Assembly (NCBI GenBank): GCA_001600415.1
Contig: BCJX01000012.1
Span: forward strand, 273,119-337,118
Direction of reading: 5' to 3'
Length of the DNA: 64,000 nt
Origin: Pascua guehoae
Lineage: Eukaryota; Basidiomycota; Tremellomycetes; Trichosporonales; Trichosporonaceae
The notes beneath the pieces were generated by a model. The model was given only the letters and a program-made list of their open reading frames with translations. It searched no databases and was not told the origin of the DNA. Positions 22,458 through 34,016 of this stretch are shown one piece after another. Both the position numbers and the translations under genes were made by a program. Position 1 is the first letter of the stretch. The number at the start of each line of letters is the position of its first letter.

Positions 22458-22472
22458 CCCCCCCCCCCCCCC
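22458..22472. repeat. 15-nt poly-C tract
   Basis: An uninterrupted run of C lies in intergenic DNA. Confidence 0.85.
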
Positions 22473-22866
22473 TCCCTCAGACGTCCTGTCCCGGTTCAAA
22501 ATGACTCCACGACGAGAACAACGGGCACCACTTGTATGGTGGACAATGGCCCTGCGCCCCGCTCCACTCTACATTCTGTAAAACAAACAACACAGCAGCC
22601 CCCACCAAGTTGAATGGCGGGGACGAAACATGGCCGAACAAACACCCTAGCCCTCGGGATGGTCCGTGTTGGTGGATAACACTACCTCGGCCATGTGGAG
22701 CGCGATGGAGAAAGTCGTGCAGGTAGCTGGCACGGCCGACCATGTTTGTGCACCTGTCAGTGTCAGTGTCCCGCATTGGTCCCCGAATATGACTCTAGGG
22801 CAACTCCATGCTCCCTATCCGTAGATCCTCCTTTATCCCGTACTCCACCAGTCCCTGCCCCGATCC

Positions 22867-23132
22867 TGGAGACTCGGCTCCACATGTCCATTTTGATGCT
22901 GCCAAGAACACCGGGCCGTGTTGGCCTTGTACGCGTTAACTGTTTATGGGGCGTGGTAAAAAACGTCCGGGGCGAGACTCGCCATGCTCCACATGTCCAT
23001 TTTGATGCTGGCAAGGACAAGCCGGGCCCTGTTCGCCTGTTTTACGCGTTAACTGTTTACAGTATGAGCCGTGGTAAAAAAGTCCTGGGCGAGACTCGGC
23101 ATGCTCCACATGTCCATGTTTGCTACCCAAGA
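22867..23132. repeat. Degenerate tandem repeat of about 110 bp
   Basis: The motif CCACATGTCCATTTTGATGC recurs at about 22880 and 22989, and a truncated form at 23106, giving spacings of 109 and 117 bp. Within each full unit the order is conserved: CGAGACTCG, CACATGTCC, GCGTTAACTG and GTGGTAAAAAA. A further CCACATGTCCACC lies at 23288. No coding frame runs through it. Confidence 0.85.
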
Positions 23133-25500
23133 AACAACGCCGTACCCTCCAGGCCACCCAGCCACGGGCTGCCTATTTTACGTGTTTGGCATGCACGGTC
23201 AGAAAAAGTTGGGACCAGGAAATAGCTGGCGATGGTGGGAGTACTCCACCACGCTTAGTCCGGCGGCCCGTCATGCCCCCACGTGTCCACATGTCCACCT
23301 GCGCATGCTTGGCGTGGCGGTTCAGGAACTGGGATGCGCCGGAAGATTGTGACATCACGGGCTAAGGGTCGAGGGTAGTTGGTGTGGGCTTGCGTTGTCG
23401 CGCGTTGGGTGGGGTTGGGTGTGGTCCCAACGTGATGCATACAGCTGCAGCTGCTTTGTGCTCTGTTCCGTTCTGCTCTGTGTTCTGGGCTCGGTATCCG
23501 CGTGTGGGGTACATGTGGACCGGTTTGCGCGTGTACGCTCAAGGCGTGGTGCGCGCTCATGCTCATCACTTCACCGTGGTGCCCAGCGATCACTCTGCAC
23601 CGTTTGTTGGCAGTGGCTCGTACAGCCAAGCCTGCCCCCGTGCGTGCACGCTCTGCACTTTGTACACCCGTATGCCATTGAGTCATGGCAGCTGGAAGCC
23701 AGGCGGCCAGGTGTGCTGCTGGTGCATGGAATGCTTAGAACCACAATGCCGCGCGGCGCCGGCATGTCGGACGAGACTTTGTGTGCGGTATGGAGCTAAA
23801 CCCGAAGCCACGACCGTGGGTGTGGGTGCGTGTGAAGTCCGAGAGGCACTGTTAGATTCCGAGGCACGCTGCGACGCTGCGTGTTGCCAACTGCTGCAGC
23901 TGGTGTAGTGTATGTCAAAGGATCGTGAGGGGGGGGCAGAGGTGCCGTGGCATGCTGCTCTAGGGTGCTGCTGAGATGAGCGGTCGGCAGTGCGAGACAG
24001 GTATCACCCTGCGCCACGCACTGTATGTTGGCGTGAAAGAACCAAGTATGGTAAGGACCCAGCCCAGCTGGCGCTGGCTGGGTAGAGAGGGTGGTGTCAA
24101 AAAGGAACGAGACATGGCGCATTGTGAGACTGGCGGACTCTTGCAAGGTCTGCACGTCTGCAGCACGTCAACATCTGCATAGGCCGCGGCATCCCTGGCC
24201 TTTGCTCGTTCCTTTTTACATCCTCTGTCGGTGTGGAGCAGTCGAGGAGAGGGGCAGATGAGAAACCAAGCCAGCGGAATGGTGTCAGGTTCTCATGACC
24301 AGACCAGAACACTTGCGCTCAATGCACGCCATACTAGCATACTACTGTTTTGTTTTGCGCCATGTTTCGGTCCGCTCTGTCAGCTGTAAGCATGCAAGCA
24401 TGTCTTTTTAGTCTGCGTCTGCACACATGTGATCACCTCTGATGTCGTCCCGAGAGAGGGCATGGGTGCAGGGTTTGCGGAGCCTTTCTCTGTGGAGCCA
24501 AAGGGCCCCGCCAAGGTGCTCGTCCCAAGTCATGACCACGACCTGGGCCATGATGCGTTTGCTTTGCACATTGTGACTGTGGGGTTGTGTTTTCCCTGCG
24601 CTGGAGCGAGGGGTCATTGTCTGGGTGGGCTCGAGGCTTCCCAGCGGACAGGAACAAAGTCTACAAATGTCAACAGGAACTTGTATTGGTATATACAAAT
24701 GGGACAAAGTAATTAAAACACCCAGGCGACCCGTGCGCGCACAGACCAGCCCAAAGTCAAGTCTAGCCCCCCCGCTCGGTGGTTGTTGCCCCTGAGGGAT
24801 CGTCTGGTGCGCGTCAGTCAGTCGTCACAACGGAGGCATTTGCACAGTCTTTTTTTGCCACCGTGCCGTGCCAGCGCCCTGGCCGCACGGTTCGCCCACA
24901 AAACGCGTCATACAAGGTGGTCACGACTCAACCGACTCACCCCCGTCCCTACTACCACCGCTTTGTCCCCTCTGTCTCTGTCTGTCCGCATTGTGGCCAC
25001 AACTCATGCTCCCTCACGCTCCGACGCCGCTACAACAGTCAGTCATGGCGTTGCATGGCGCCAGTCGGACTGGGCCAGATGCAGGCACGGAGGGGAACGG
25101 GTACCCAGGGCCGTTGCACCTACTGTACCTACCTGACACACCACCGTGGGACCTGTGCACCACTTTGTCTCGCTCACTCTGTGTATTTACCTCCTTTTCC
25201 ACATCCTTGCACCACCACCACCCCCATGCTTTAACACTTTGTCAGCTCTTCTTTTTCTTCTTCTTTCATTCGTTCCATAAAACCACTCTAGCTACAGGGC
25301 AGATGACTGTCCAGCTCTGTAACAGCAGCTCGACACAGCTGCAAGTAGCCCCCTGCCAGCTCAACCTGGCCACCACATCTGCGACATTGCGCCTTGCACG
25401 CCCGGACGCATCCGGACGTTGGGACGCAAGCAGGCGCTCAAACCGCTCACCCGACCATTGTTCTCGCCGCGACCGCCCGCAGTCGCACACTACATATCTG

Positions 25501-26755
25501 ATGGCCGCGCACGATTCATCTCTCTCCACTTCCTCATTCTCCACCACCACCACCACCATCCCCCACTCGTCGCCACGCACCGTGCGCCACCCAGGCCCGC
25601 TTTCGCCTTCGTTGCCTGTCACTCCCACCGACGAGTCTACGCCATCCGGCGACTCGACCCCATCCTGCGCGACCGTCATACCCACGACTGTCCTCACAGC
25701 AAGCCCCCGCGCATCCGTCTCGCTCGCCACGCTCGACAACGACGCCTCTTCAACCATGGCCGAATTGCCACTGTCCCAAATGTCCAAGCCCGACCCGATC
25801 GACTTTTGGCAGCCTACCATCACACTCACCCTCTCGGCGCCCGCCCGCCGCCGCGGCGCGTCCCTCCCCAACTCACCCACACCCCCCGCCGCGTCACACG
25901 ACCCAGAATCCCCAGCCGTCCCCGTCCGCGCCGCCACCATGCCCTCGCCACCACGCCGCGTCGGCAAGGCCCCCGCCGTCTACGAGCACCAGCGCAGGTA
26001 CTCGCACGACGTGTACCAGTACACCATGAGCACGTGGGACGCCAACCGTGCCGACATTGAGTGAGTACTGCATGGGTCTTCATTGTGGTTTCTACGGTAC
26101 GAGTTACGGATTCGGTTTGGGTGGACGGATGCGGTCGGGTGGGGTGGCGTCGGGAAAGTTGCAGACGGGGATCGTCGTCTGTGCGACCACCATTTTTTTT
26201 TTCTTGACGGCCGACGATCAGTTCCGACACAATCCAAACCACATCAGATGACCAACCCAAACACCCTTCGCTTGTCTCTTGTCGTCGTCGTCTCCGTCTT
26301 ACGTCCCCCCTGCAGTGGAGAGCTTTCTTGTGTTTTGTGCCTTCGGGTGACTACCAAGGCGAGCCCCTGCTCCACACTTCTCTGTCCACAATCCCCACAT
26401 TCATTCCTCCACTACTGCTCTTGGCAATCCATGTCGTCTGCCCACTCGCGACCTCGCCACAGTTATGGTTGAGTTTGTCGCGCGCCGCGCCGCGCCACGG
26501 CTTTCCCTGTCTCGGGTGTGGTGCTCTAGTGTACGGATGTGTCGCGTCATGTTGGTGCAGTGCCCGGGCACTTTTGGCCTTGTGGCTGGGTGGGCTATTA
26601 CGTTGATGCTTTACGTTCCGGACCCATGTTTTTCATTTGCATCATAAGAGGTTTTTTGTTCTGACGTCAGGCGCCGATCGGCAACGTACGCACTGAACGC
26701 TCTCACTCGCGGCGCACGCCGCCCAGTCGAAATGCCAGCGTTCCCTTGGTACTAG
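25501..26755 (+). CDS. Hypothetical protein, Ser/Thr/Pro-rich, two exons
   Basis: I do not recognise this protein. Exons 25501-26060 and 26671-26755 join in frame (GA + G) through a 610-nt intron with donor GTGAGT and acceptor CTGACGTCAG, giving 214 residues. The N-terminal half is Ser/Thr/Pro-rich and probably disordered (SPSLPVTPTDESTPS). A more conserved-looking C-terminus reads PDPIDFWQPTITLTLSAPAR, then EHQRRYSHDVYQYTMSTWD and RRSATYALNALTRGARRP. The frame is also open to an ATG at 25303. I preferred 25501 because the upstream part looks non-coding. The evidence is codon composition and a clean splice join only; the long intron is unusual and the gene could be mis-joined. Confidence 0.5.
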
Positions 26756-27852
26756 AGTTTGGTTGCTGTCGCTGTTCGACTCGAACCCCGTCTGTGCCGG
26801 TGCCATGGCACCAGGTCCCGAAGCCAATGCCGGTTCCGGCCCTTGCCCGCCTCGTCTCGCTCGCCGAGCGCGTCACAACCCAGCCACCGCTCGTCCCGTG
26901 TCCCGCACGCTCAACCCCGCACTCTCGGAGCGACTCCAATTCAAAGCACCACCCAAGCTCCCACCGTAACCCCGCACCACATCTACCACAACCACATCAT
27001 CCCACCCCACCTACCACGCACGTCACCACCAACCCTGCCCTGCTCGTTACCACTGCCCTTGCCCACCATTGGGCCGAGGCCGCGACTGTTCACACCACAC
27101 CCCCATAGCATTCACACCACCCTCCCCCAGCAGGAGATAGACTGTTGTATGATCGACCGTCTCCCAAGTCGATCAGACCCTGTAGCATATTAATGGGATC
27201 TTTTGCCAACAAAAGGGTGCTGTCGTAACGTCCAGACCCAGAAGTCTGACCGCAGGGAGCGCAGTACGCGCAGTACGCGCAGTACGCGCAGTAGATCCTA
27301 GGCGGTCGTGGCAGTGCGTTCATGGCCACATGTTGGATGGGACATGAAACGCCCAGCGTGCCCAGATGCGCCAGACAGTATCTGATAGAGGGACACGGTA
27401 GCGCAACGGGCACTGGTATAGTTCGAGGGCCACGGCCTGTATGGCACCCACTGGCCGCGACGTTGTTCGCTGGCATCTGTGGTGCCTGTCAATGTCATGT
27501 CACCACATGTCACCCGCATATTGGTCGAGAGTGACGCGGTCTCGTGCGCCACGCGGCTCTCTTCAACCCCTACGTATTTGGACCAGTGGCTCTACTACTG
27601 TACTCTGGACAATCTGTCCTCTTGTATAGCTGAGTATCCCCAACAGTGACAGAGCATTGTTGGTGCCAGCATGCCAAGCATCTTTGTGCTCTCGTGCCAG
27701 TGTGGCGTTGTGGCTTTATTGTGGTCACGTGGGTGTATCCGACTTAGCCCAATGGACAATTAGCCCTTGATTAGTCTACTCCTCTTTTCCCTGGAACCGT
27801 CACTTTGTCCTCCCACATCTCTCTCTCTCTCTTGTCAATTATCACCGCCACC
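26756..27852. other. Intergenic region before the RhoGAP gene
   Basis: About 1.1 kb. It holds a CA/CCACC-rich stretch (26930-27110), a four-copy CAGTACGCG repeat (27258-27293) and a CT-rich leader just before 27853. I see no gene. Confidence 0.5.
27258..27293. repeat. CAGTACGCG short tandem repeat
   Basis: Nearly four perfect copies of a 9-bp unit lie in intergenic DNA. Confidence 0.85.
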
Positions 27853-30361
27853 ATGTCATCATCCCCACCCTCAATGTCATCCACCCCACCCACCTTTGGT
27901 CTCGGCACGCCCTCTGCATCTGGCCAGGATGCCAGGGCGGGCGCGGGCACGGGCGCAGGCACGACGCAAGCCCGCTCGGGCGCCTCTGTCTCTGCCTCCA
28001 CCGACGCGTCGGCGTCCGACCTCGTCGCGTCCCTCGAGCGCCTGTCGGTGGCGACGTCCCAGTCGACCACGCGCGAGGGGTACGCGGCACGGACGTTCCG
28101 GAGCGTCTCGTCGTCGCTGGGCGCAGTATGGGGCGACGGCGATGGGGCAGGGTACGGGCAGGTCGAGCCGCCCGCCACCGACTCTGGCTCGTCGACGACA
28201 CCGGGCACACCCCACCGCCGCGCATCGGTCGACGCGGCCAGCTATAACATTGACACCACGGCCATTCTGTACCCCACACTGGAAAACCACCCGGCGCCCC
28301 TCGCCCACCCCCTCCTCGCCCTCGACCTCGCGGCCCTCACTGCGCTGCCCAGGGAGATTTCAAACGATGCTCTCCTCGCGGCCCTCCTGAGCCGCCTCGA
28401 GCCGTGGGTCGGCGAAGAGGGCGAGGGCGGGTACTGCCTCGTCGTCCTCGCGGCCGAGGGCACGAGGGGCCGCCCCCTCCCCGGTGTGGCGTGGTGGTTG
28501 TGGCATTGGAGGCGGATCCCGCGCAAGTGAGTCGAGGACAGGAACAAGTGGCGTGGAATGTGTTTGCCCGTGGGGGACCTTGTTTGAACAAGCGCGAGAC
28601 AAGGCGTCATGTTTTGATGGTTTTGTTTTTGTTCGACATGATCCATCTGGTCGCGTCTCGACGCGTCTTGTTCTGTGCCATGGTGATTCTGACCGTGCAC
28701 GCCGACTGACACATACCCAGGTACCGCAAAAACCTGAAGCGCTTCTACATTGTCCACCCAAGCACCCTGACACGAAGTGAGTTTGCCTTGTTCTCGTCGT
28801 TGCGCTCGGGCCGTCTGCTCGGTCCCCCCCCCCCTTACATCTCAACCATGCTGCCTCTGTTACCTTCTACCCCTTCTGTTGCCTCCATCACACCCTCCCT
28901 GTGCACTGCCCATCTGCCATCTGTCCCATCCTTCTACCGCCAAAAACCTGCTCCTCCCGGCTGCTACCTCCCTACACTGTCCATCGGCTACACCCATCCT
29001 CTTCTGCCTCTCACACAACACCACCTCCACATCCCCGCTGACCACCCCAAGCTGCGCTCCCCGTCATCCTCCCCCTCCTCTCACCCAAGTCCTACGCCAA
29101 ACTCTACACCGTGCCTACGCTACTCGCCTTAGGCCGCCGCGGCGTGTCCCTACGCGGCATCGATGTCGGCCCCGCGACCCTGGCAGAAGAGACGCGCGTG
29201 CTCCGCGCGCACCCCGAGCTCGCGGGCGCGCTAGAAGCGGCGCCTGTCGCGTCGTTCTCATCGCTCTCGCCGTTCGTGGCGCCCATCGGGTGGGGGTACA
29301 GTGCCCTCTCGTCTGTGCTGGGCACGGCATCGTCGTACTTGCCATTTGGCGCCACGACCCCGGCGCCGACTGCAGACGCCGATGCTGCGCACGCGACGCT
29401 GCCGCCGCCGTCGCCTTCTCAACCCTACTGGTCGCAGGAGATTGACGACATTGTCGGCGACACGGGCTCGCTTCCGCGCGTCCTGCGCGAGCTCGGGGCT
29501 ACCATCCTCGCAGACTCCACCGAGACCGAGGGCATCTTCCGGCGCGGCACGAATGTGAGTCGAGCTGGTCAAGGGCCGCCAACCCCAAGCTACAGTTAAG
29601 AAGAAGAATACCTTAACTGACATCAGAACAATCTCCTCCCGGGACTCCAAGCGCTGCTGGACCTCCCTCTGGCGCTCCAACCAACCATCGACTGGCCGGC
29701 CGTGACCGCCGCCGACCCACTCCTCCCGGCTGTCCTTTACAAGCGCCTCCTCTCTGGCGTCGCGTCACCCATCCTCCCCCGGTCGTCGTACCCGCTCATC
29801 GCCGAGGCGACCGACGCAGCGGGCATCCGCGCGCTCCTGGCATCTCTCTCGCCCGCCCGCGCCGCCGTGCTCAAGCACACGACACACATTGCGCATCACC
29901 TCCTCTGTTCCGAGCAGTCTACACGCATGGGATCGCGCGCCCTCGCCGTCGTGTTTGCGCCCGCGCTTATCCGCGGGCCCGACCCGCGCGAGGACGCCGC
30001 TCTCTGTCTCCACCCGGGCCAAGTCCTCCCCGGGATCGTCGCGCACGGACAGACGCTCGCGGGCATGCTCGAATACTGGATCGAGCACTGGACCGACGTG
30101 TCGGGTGAGGACGGTGGTGACGAGTTGGGCAAAGCGGGTGCGGGTGGGGCAGATGGCAAAAAGCAAGGCGAACAGCCCAGCGAGGATGACCCCGACCCGA
30201 CTCAGTCCAAACCCACCACGGCGGCATGCAAATGCCGCTGGACCGACGAGCCCAGCGGCGCCCTCACACCCGTCACACCCGCGAGTCCGGGCAAGCACTA
30301 CCTCCTCGGCCTCGGCCCGGGCAAGGGCGCCAAACCCGCCCCGCCCGTCGAGACTGCCTGA
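27853..30361 (+). CDS. CRAL-TRIO (Sec14-like) plus RhoGAP domain protein
   Basis: This is probably a GTPase-activating protein for a Rho-family GTPase, with the domain order of Ecm25/ARHGAP1-type proteins. Four exons keep frame: 27853-28526, 28721-28776, 29052-29554 and 29627-30361, giving 655 residues. After a disordered N-terminus of about 130 residues comes the Sec14-like part (YCLVVLAAEGTRG, WRRIPRKYRKNLKRFYIVHP, VILPLLSPKSYAKLYTVPT). The RhoGAP domain follows: GSLPRVLRELGATILADS, TEGIFRRGTN with the catalytic arginine finger, LYKRLLSGVASPILP and MGSRALAVVFAPALI. The C-terminus is acidic, then low-complexity. Intron 2 (28777-29051) is long and C-rich; its acceptor was chosen because it alone joins TLTR to TALPVILPLL. 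The ATG at 27853 has a CACC context; an in-frame ATG at 27805 is possible. Confidence 0.86.
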
Positions 30362-31355
30362 GCGGGTGCTTGTTGCCTGAGCTGGTGGTTGCCTGAACTG
30401 GGTGCTTGTCGCCTGAGCTGGCTTGTTGCCAGAGCGGGTGCTTGTCCCCTGAGCTGGTACTTGTTCCCCACACCCTGCTGCCCTCTGTACTGTCCGTCTT
30501 GTGCTTGGTCTTGTCCCATCTTGCACCCGTGCTTGCGCGCGTGCTCTGCGTCTTGTGCTCGTTGTACCTCTAGTCTAGCCCCGTGGGCTTTGGGAATGCA
30601 GGCTATAATGCAGGCTGGAATGTGTGGCCGCGAGGCCGCACCAGCCTCTCGCGCGGTTTTCAAAGAGCTGAGGCCGGTCTCGCCCCCGTCTGGGAAAGCG
30701 CTTGAACAAGAGTGACCATGGCCTCTTGTGGCAGTTGCGCACTAGACTCAGCGCCAGACTGACCGCGGTTACTTATAGCAATTGCCCATTGGACTCGGCG
30801 ACAGGCTGGGCCACCACTGCCAAACCAGTCTTGACAGCCCTCGGCACACAAGGATCGTCACTAACGCACCCGATGACAAGGATCGAGTCACCGACCCCAC
30901 AGGGCCACAGAGCTGACACGAGTCTGCGGCCTACATTCCCGTCGGCACCACGTCACGACCATAGCACGCCCATAGTAGACGTGGCGCTTACTCTACCAGA
31001 CACAGACGTGCCCCATGTCGTCTCCCGGCAGCCTGCGCATCGGTGTATCAAGTGGCCCAAGCGCGCTCATCAGTGCTCCCGACACGCGACGAAATACCTA
31101 CCGATATCCACCTCCGCTCCTCCATGGATACGCTGCGCCGTGGGCCGGGGCAACGGCTGGGGGTGGCGACCACCAGGCGGCGCTGCGGCAGCGACGTGTC
31201 GGCTCGCCTCTGGAGAGTTCCGGGGGATTGGCCAAGCCTCTCCCAGTGTGGGCTGGGTGTGTCCAAGTGCGGCGCATGGTACGTAGACGCTCTGTGGGTT
31301 TGATGGGTGGACGTGAGGGTCTCGTTGTTGCCCGCTCAGCCTCTGTGTGCTTCTC

Positions 31356-31522
31356 GCCTCTGGACTCTGGACTCTGGACTCTGGACTCTGGACTCTGGAC
31401 ACTGGACACTGGACTCTGGACTCTGGACTCTGGGCTCTGGGCTCTGGACTTTGGCCTCTGGACCTCGCGCCTCTGGACCTCGCGCCTCTGGACCTCGCGC
31501 CTCTGGACCTCGCGCCTCTGGC
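31356..31522. repeat. TCTGGAC heptamer minisatellite with a 15-bp derivative
   Basis: About 12 near-perfect heptamers (TCTGGAC with G/C variants) run from 31356 to about 31460. They pass directly into four copies of a 15-bp unit CCTCTGGACCTCGCG. The same heptamer occurs in an intron at 54264-54298. Confidence 0.92.
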
Positions 31523-31627
31523 TTGCGTCTCGGTGTGCGCGTGGCTGGCTAGTTGTCGCTTGCGATAGGCCTCGCGCAATGATTCTCATTGCCCCGCTGG
31601 ATCACTCTCACTCTCACATCGCCTGGC

Positions 31628-31706
31628 CTCACTGGGTCACTGGGTCACTGGGTCACTGGGTCACTGGGTCACTGGGTCACTGGGTCACTGGGTCACTGGG
31701 TCACTG
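31628..31706. repeat. TCACTGGG octamer minisatellite
   Basis: About nine perfect tandem copies of TCACTGGG end in diverged TCACTGGC, TCACTGAC and CTCGCTCG units. Confidence 0.92.
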
Positions 31707-32529
31707 GCTCACTGACTCGCTCGCTCGCTCCCCACCTCCCAGCTCCCACCTCCCAACACCCAACTCCCCAAGTCCCTAACTCCCGCTCGCAGCGACACTC
31801 AGTCCATCCAACATGGCACCGAACACCCCCACCCCCACGCCGATGACGACCGCCCGAGGCGTATCCGTCCGGGACGGCGGCGGGACGGCACGACACACGA
31901 TGCCGGGAATACTGGGGCCTGCATGCAGAGGCTGCCAGATATCTCATCCTGGTCCTCATCGTGGTCCAGGTCCAGACCCAGGCCTCACCTCGGCCCAAGG
32001 CTCGAGCAACCGACGTTCCCGACGCCGGAACCATCCTCTCGGGCGGTCGAGCGCGGCGACGCCTGTCGGCTGCTCTCTCATTTGCTCGTTTGGACGCGAG
32101 CGGCTCATACAGTACGCGTGCAGTTCCGCGTGGGCTTTGTGAGCTCGAAATCCGGTCGAGGCCAAGTCGACACGATAGACACACTGCGATGTGGGTTCCA
32201 GACCGAGGGTGAAGGATGGACGTTGTTCGGGGGGGGGGGGGGGTGTTGTTTGTCCTCTTGCGTGGCAGCTCGTATGCCGAACGTTGGCGTGGGACGGTAT
32301 TCGTTCTGGTGAGTGGATCGAAGTGTGCCAGCTTGAGGCGTGATGATTGGTGCTGGTGCTTGATGCTTGATACTTGATGCTTGCTTGATGCTTGATTGTT
32401 GTCGTGACCAGACACGGCCACTCCATACTAGTCCGTTGGTCGTTCGTCCTGTCCTCCATACTCGTCTTCATGCTCGTCCCCTCGTCTTCCTGCCCGTCCT
32501 CCCACGGCCCGCCCTCTCTACCCATCCCC

Positions 32530-32712
32530 GCCAGTCCACTCGTCCAGTCTACTCGTCCAGTCTACTCGCCCTGCACTCGTCCAGTCCCTTCGTACTGCAT
32601 TGGTCCTGTCCACCGTCATGCCACTCGTCCAGTCCACTCGTCCAGCCCACTCGTCCAGTCCACTCGTCCAGTCCACTCGTCCAGTCCACTCGTCCAGTCC
32701 ACTCGTCCTCTA
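32530..32712. repeat. 13-bp minisatellite CCACTCGTCCAGT
   Basis: Around ten copies of a 13-bp unit with point variants. The middle block (32625-32705) is nearly perfect. It decays into CTACTCGTC units downstream. Confidence 0.9.
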
Positions 32713-32997
32713 CTCGTCTTCTACTCGTCCTCGACTCATCCTCCCCACACCCATCCTCTCCACCCATCCTCTCCACCCATCCTCTCCACACCCACTCCCA
32801 GCCCCACCGAGAATCCCCCAACTCAACCCCCACCAGAACGCGCCCTCCGTCCGCCCACGACCACCACGTGACCCAACCCCACCCAAACCCACCCACCAGA
32901 CCTCCCCAAAGGCGTCACCCCCATGCCCCCCTCAGTCTGCCAGGCCCCGTCGCATTCCCCCAAGGCCCCCAAGCCTGGTAGACGATCGATACCCACA

Positions 32998-33050
32998 CCG
33001 CCCAGCCACACCGCCCAGCCACCCCGCCCAGCCACCCCGCCCAGCTCGCC
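32998..33050. repeat. 13-bp minisatellite CACCCCGCCCAGC
   Basis: Four copies of a 13-bp unit with one A/C variant. Confidence 0.85.
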
Positions 33051-34016
33051 ACTCGACCCACCCCACCCGTCTGTACAGACGCCTCCCAGTCTACCGCGCC
33101 CACCCTATCGCAACGAGGCCCGCGTCAACTTGTCCACTATGACACCCGCCTCCGCCCTAGGTATCCGTTTCCACGGGTGGATGTCGGCTGGCACTGGCCG
33201 TATTCTGGCCTCTAGCGCCCCGTCATACGCTGCGGATCGACTCGGTTGTGGTATACCTGCGGCAGAGGTGGGCCGTGGTCCGTGTTCCGAGGTTTGCAAG
33301 CGTTAGGCTGGGGTCGGTGAATGAGTGATCAGTGGCTTTCGGCTTGCATGTCGTGTTGGCTCGTCAGTAATGGTAGACGAAATGATTGTGTCGGCCGTCT
33401 AAACGATGCAGCTGCTCGTCGCGCCTCGCTCGAGGTCGCTCGTCGCCTCGACCAGGTCTTTCATCTTTCCAGCGGTCTGACACCCTTCTCCGGGCGGTAT
33501 TGCGCGTGTCAGTGTCAGTACACGTAGGTTACGACTGCTCTGAAGGCCATGGAGCTTGTCCCCACGCCTCAGGTCGTCAATTGTAAGTCAACTGCCTGAT
33601 GCCCAATCGTAAGTCTACTCTCTGGTACCCATTTGTTCCGCCAGCTACTCTCGGCTTGTGTTAGTATCAGTACCGACATGTACGCTACTGCCCCTTCGCC
33701 CGACAGTGGCCACTCGGACCACGCTCCTTGCGTCACGTCCACACCACGTCCACACCAGTCCACATCACGTCCATGTCCACGTCACGTCCGCTTCATGCGT
33801 GCATCGTTCTAACTTGACGGCGCGGTTTAAGCACCGCGAGAAGGGTAGGTGGGGTTGGGGGAAGGCGAGGCGTGTTACAACTTGGCACAGAGCAGGCCCA
33901 GCCAAGCCGAACAGTTTGAGGTGGAGGAGATCGGGGTCGCGTTCCACCGCTCGGCGGCGGACGAGGCTTGCGCCACCTCTCCACACTCACACGCCCCGGG
34001 TTACGCCAGACGGCAC

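Larger units (their letters stand above)
21513..25500. other. Gene-poor 4-kb region
   Basis: Between tRNA-Gly and the next likely gene I find a tRNA-flank repeat, a poly-T tract, a short poly-C tract and a tandem repeat of about 110 bp, but no open frame with recognisable protein features. Frames of 100-170 residues are biased, low-complexity and overlap on both strands, as expected by chance in GC-rich DNA. The last part (about 25180-25300) is CT-rich and is probably the leader of the following gene. Confidence 0.55.
30362..34016. other. 3.6-kb convergent intergenic region packed with minisatellites
   Basis: This region lies between two converging stops (RhoGAP gene and V-ATPase c). Apart from the repeats listed separately it contains imperfect GCCTGAGCTGG repeats (30358-30470), TTGATGCTTGA repeats (32345-32400), a poly-G run (32229-32243) and CCACCCATCCTCT repeats (32745-32800). 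Long frames such as 31015-31779 read straight through the repeats in several frames and are not credible genes. I find no tRNA or protein family. Confidence 0.6.

Noticed and set aside
27395..27435. tRNA-like GCGCAACGGGC ... AGTTCGAGGG
   Set aside because: The putative T and acceptor stems do not pair, and no anticodon arm can be drawn.
31015..31779. 254-residue open frame on +
   Set aside because: It reads through the heptamer and octamer minisatellites, and other frames of the same stretch are equally open. It is repeat-driven, not a gene.
30358..33050. CRISPR-like arrays
   Set aside because: The tandem units are directly adjacent with no unique spacers, and the genome is eukaryotic. These are minisatellites.
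33700..33760. A-box-like TGGTCCGAGTGGC on the minus strand
   Set aside because: No B box or pairing acceptor follows within tRNA distance.
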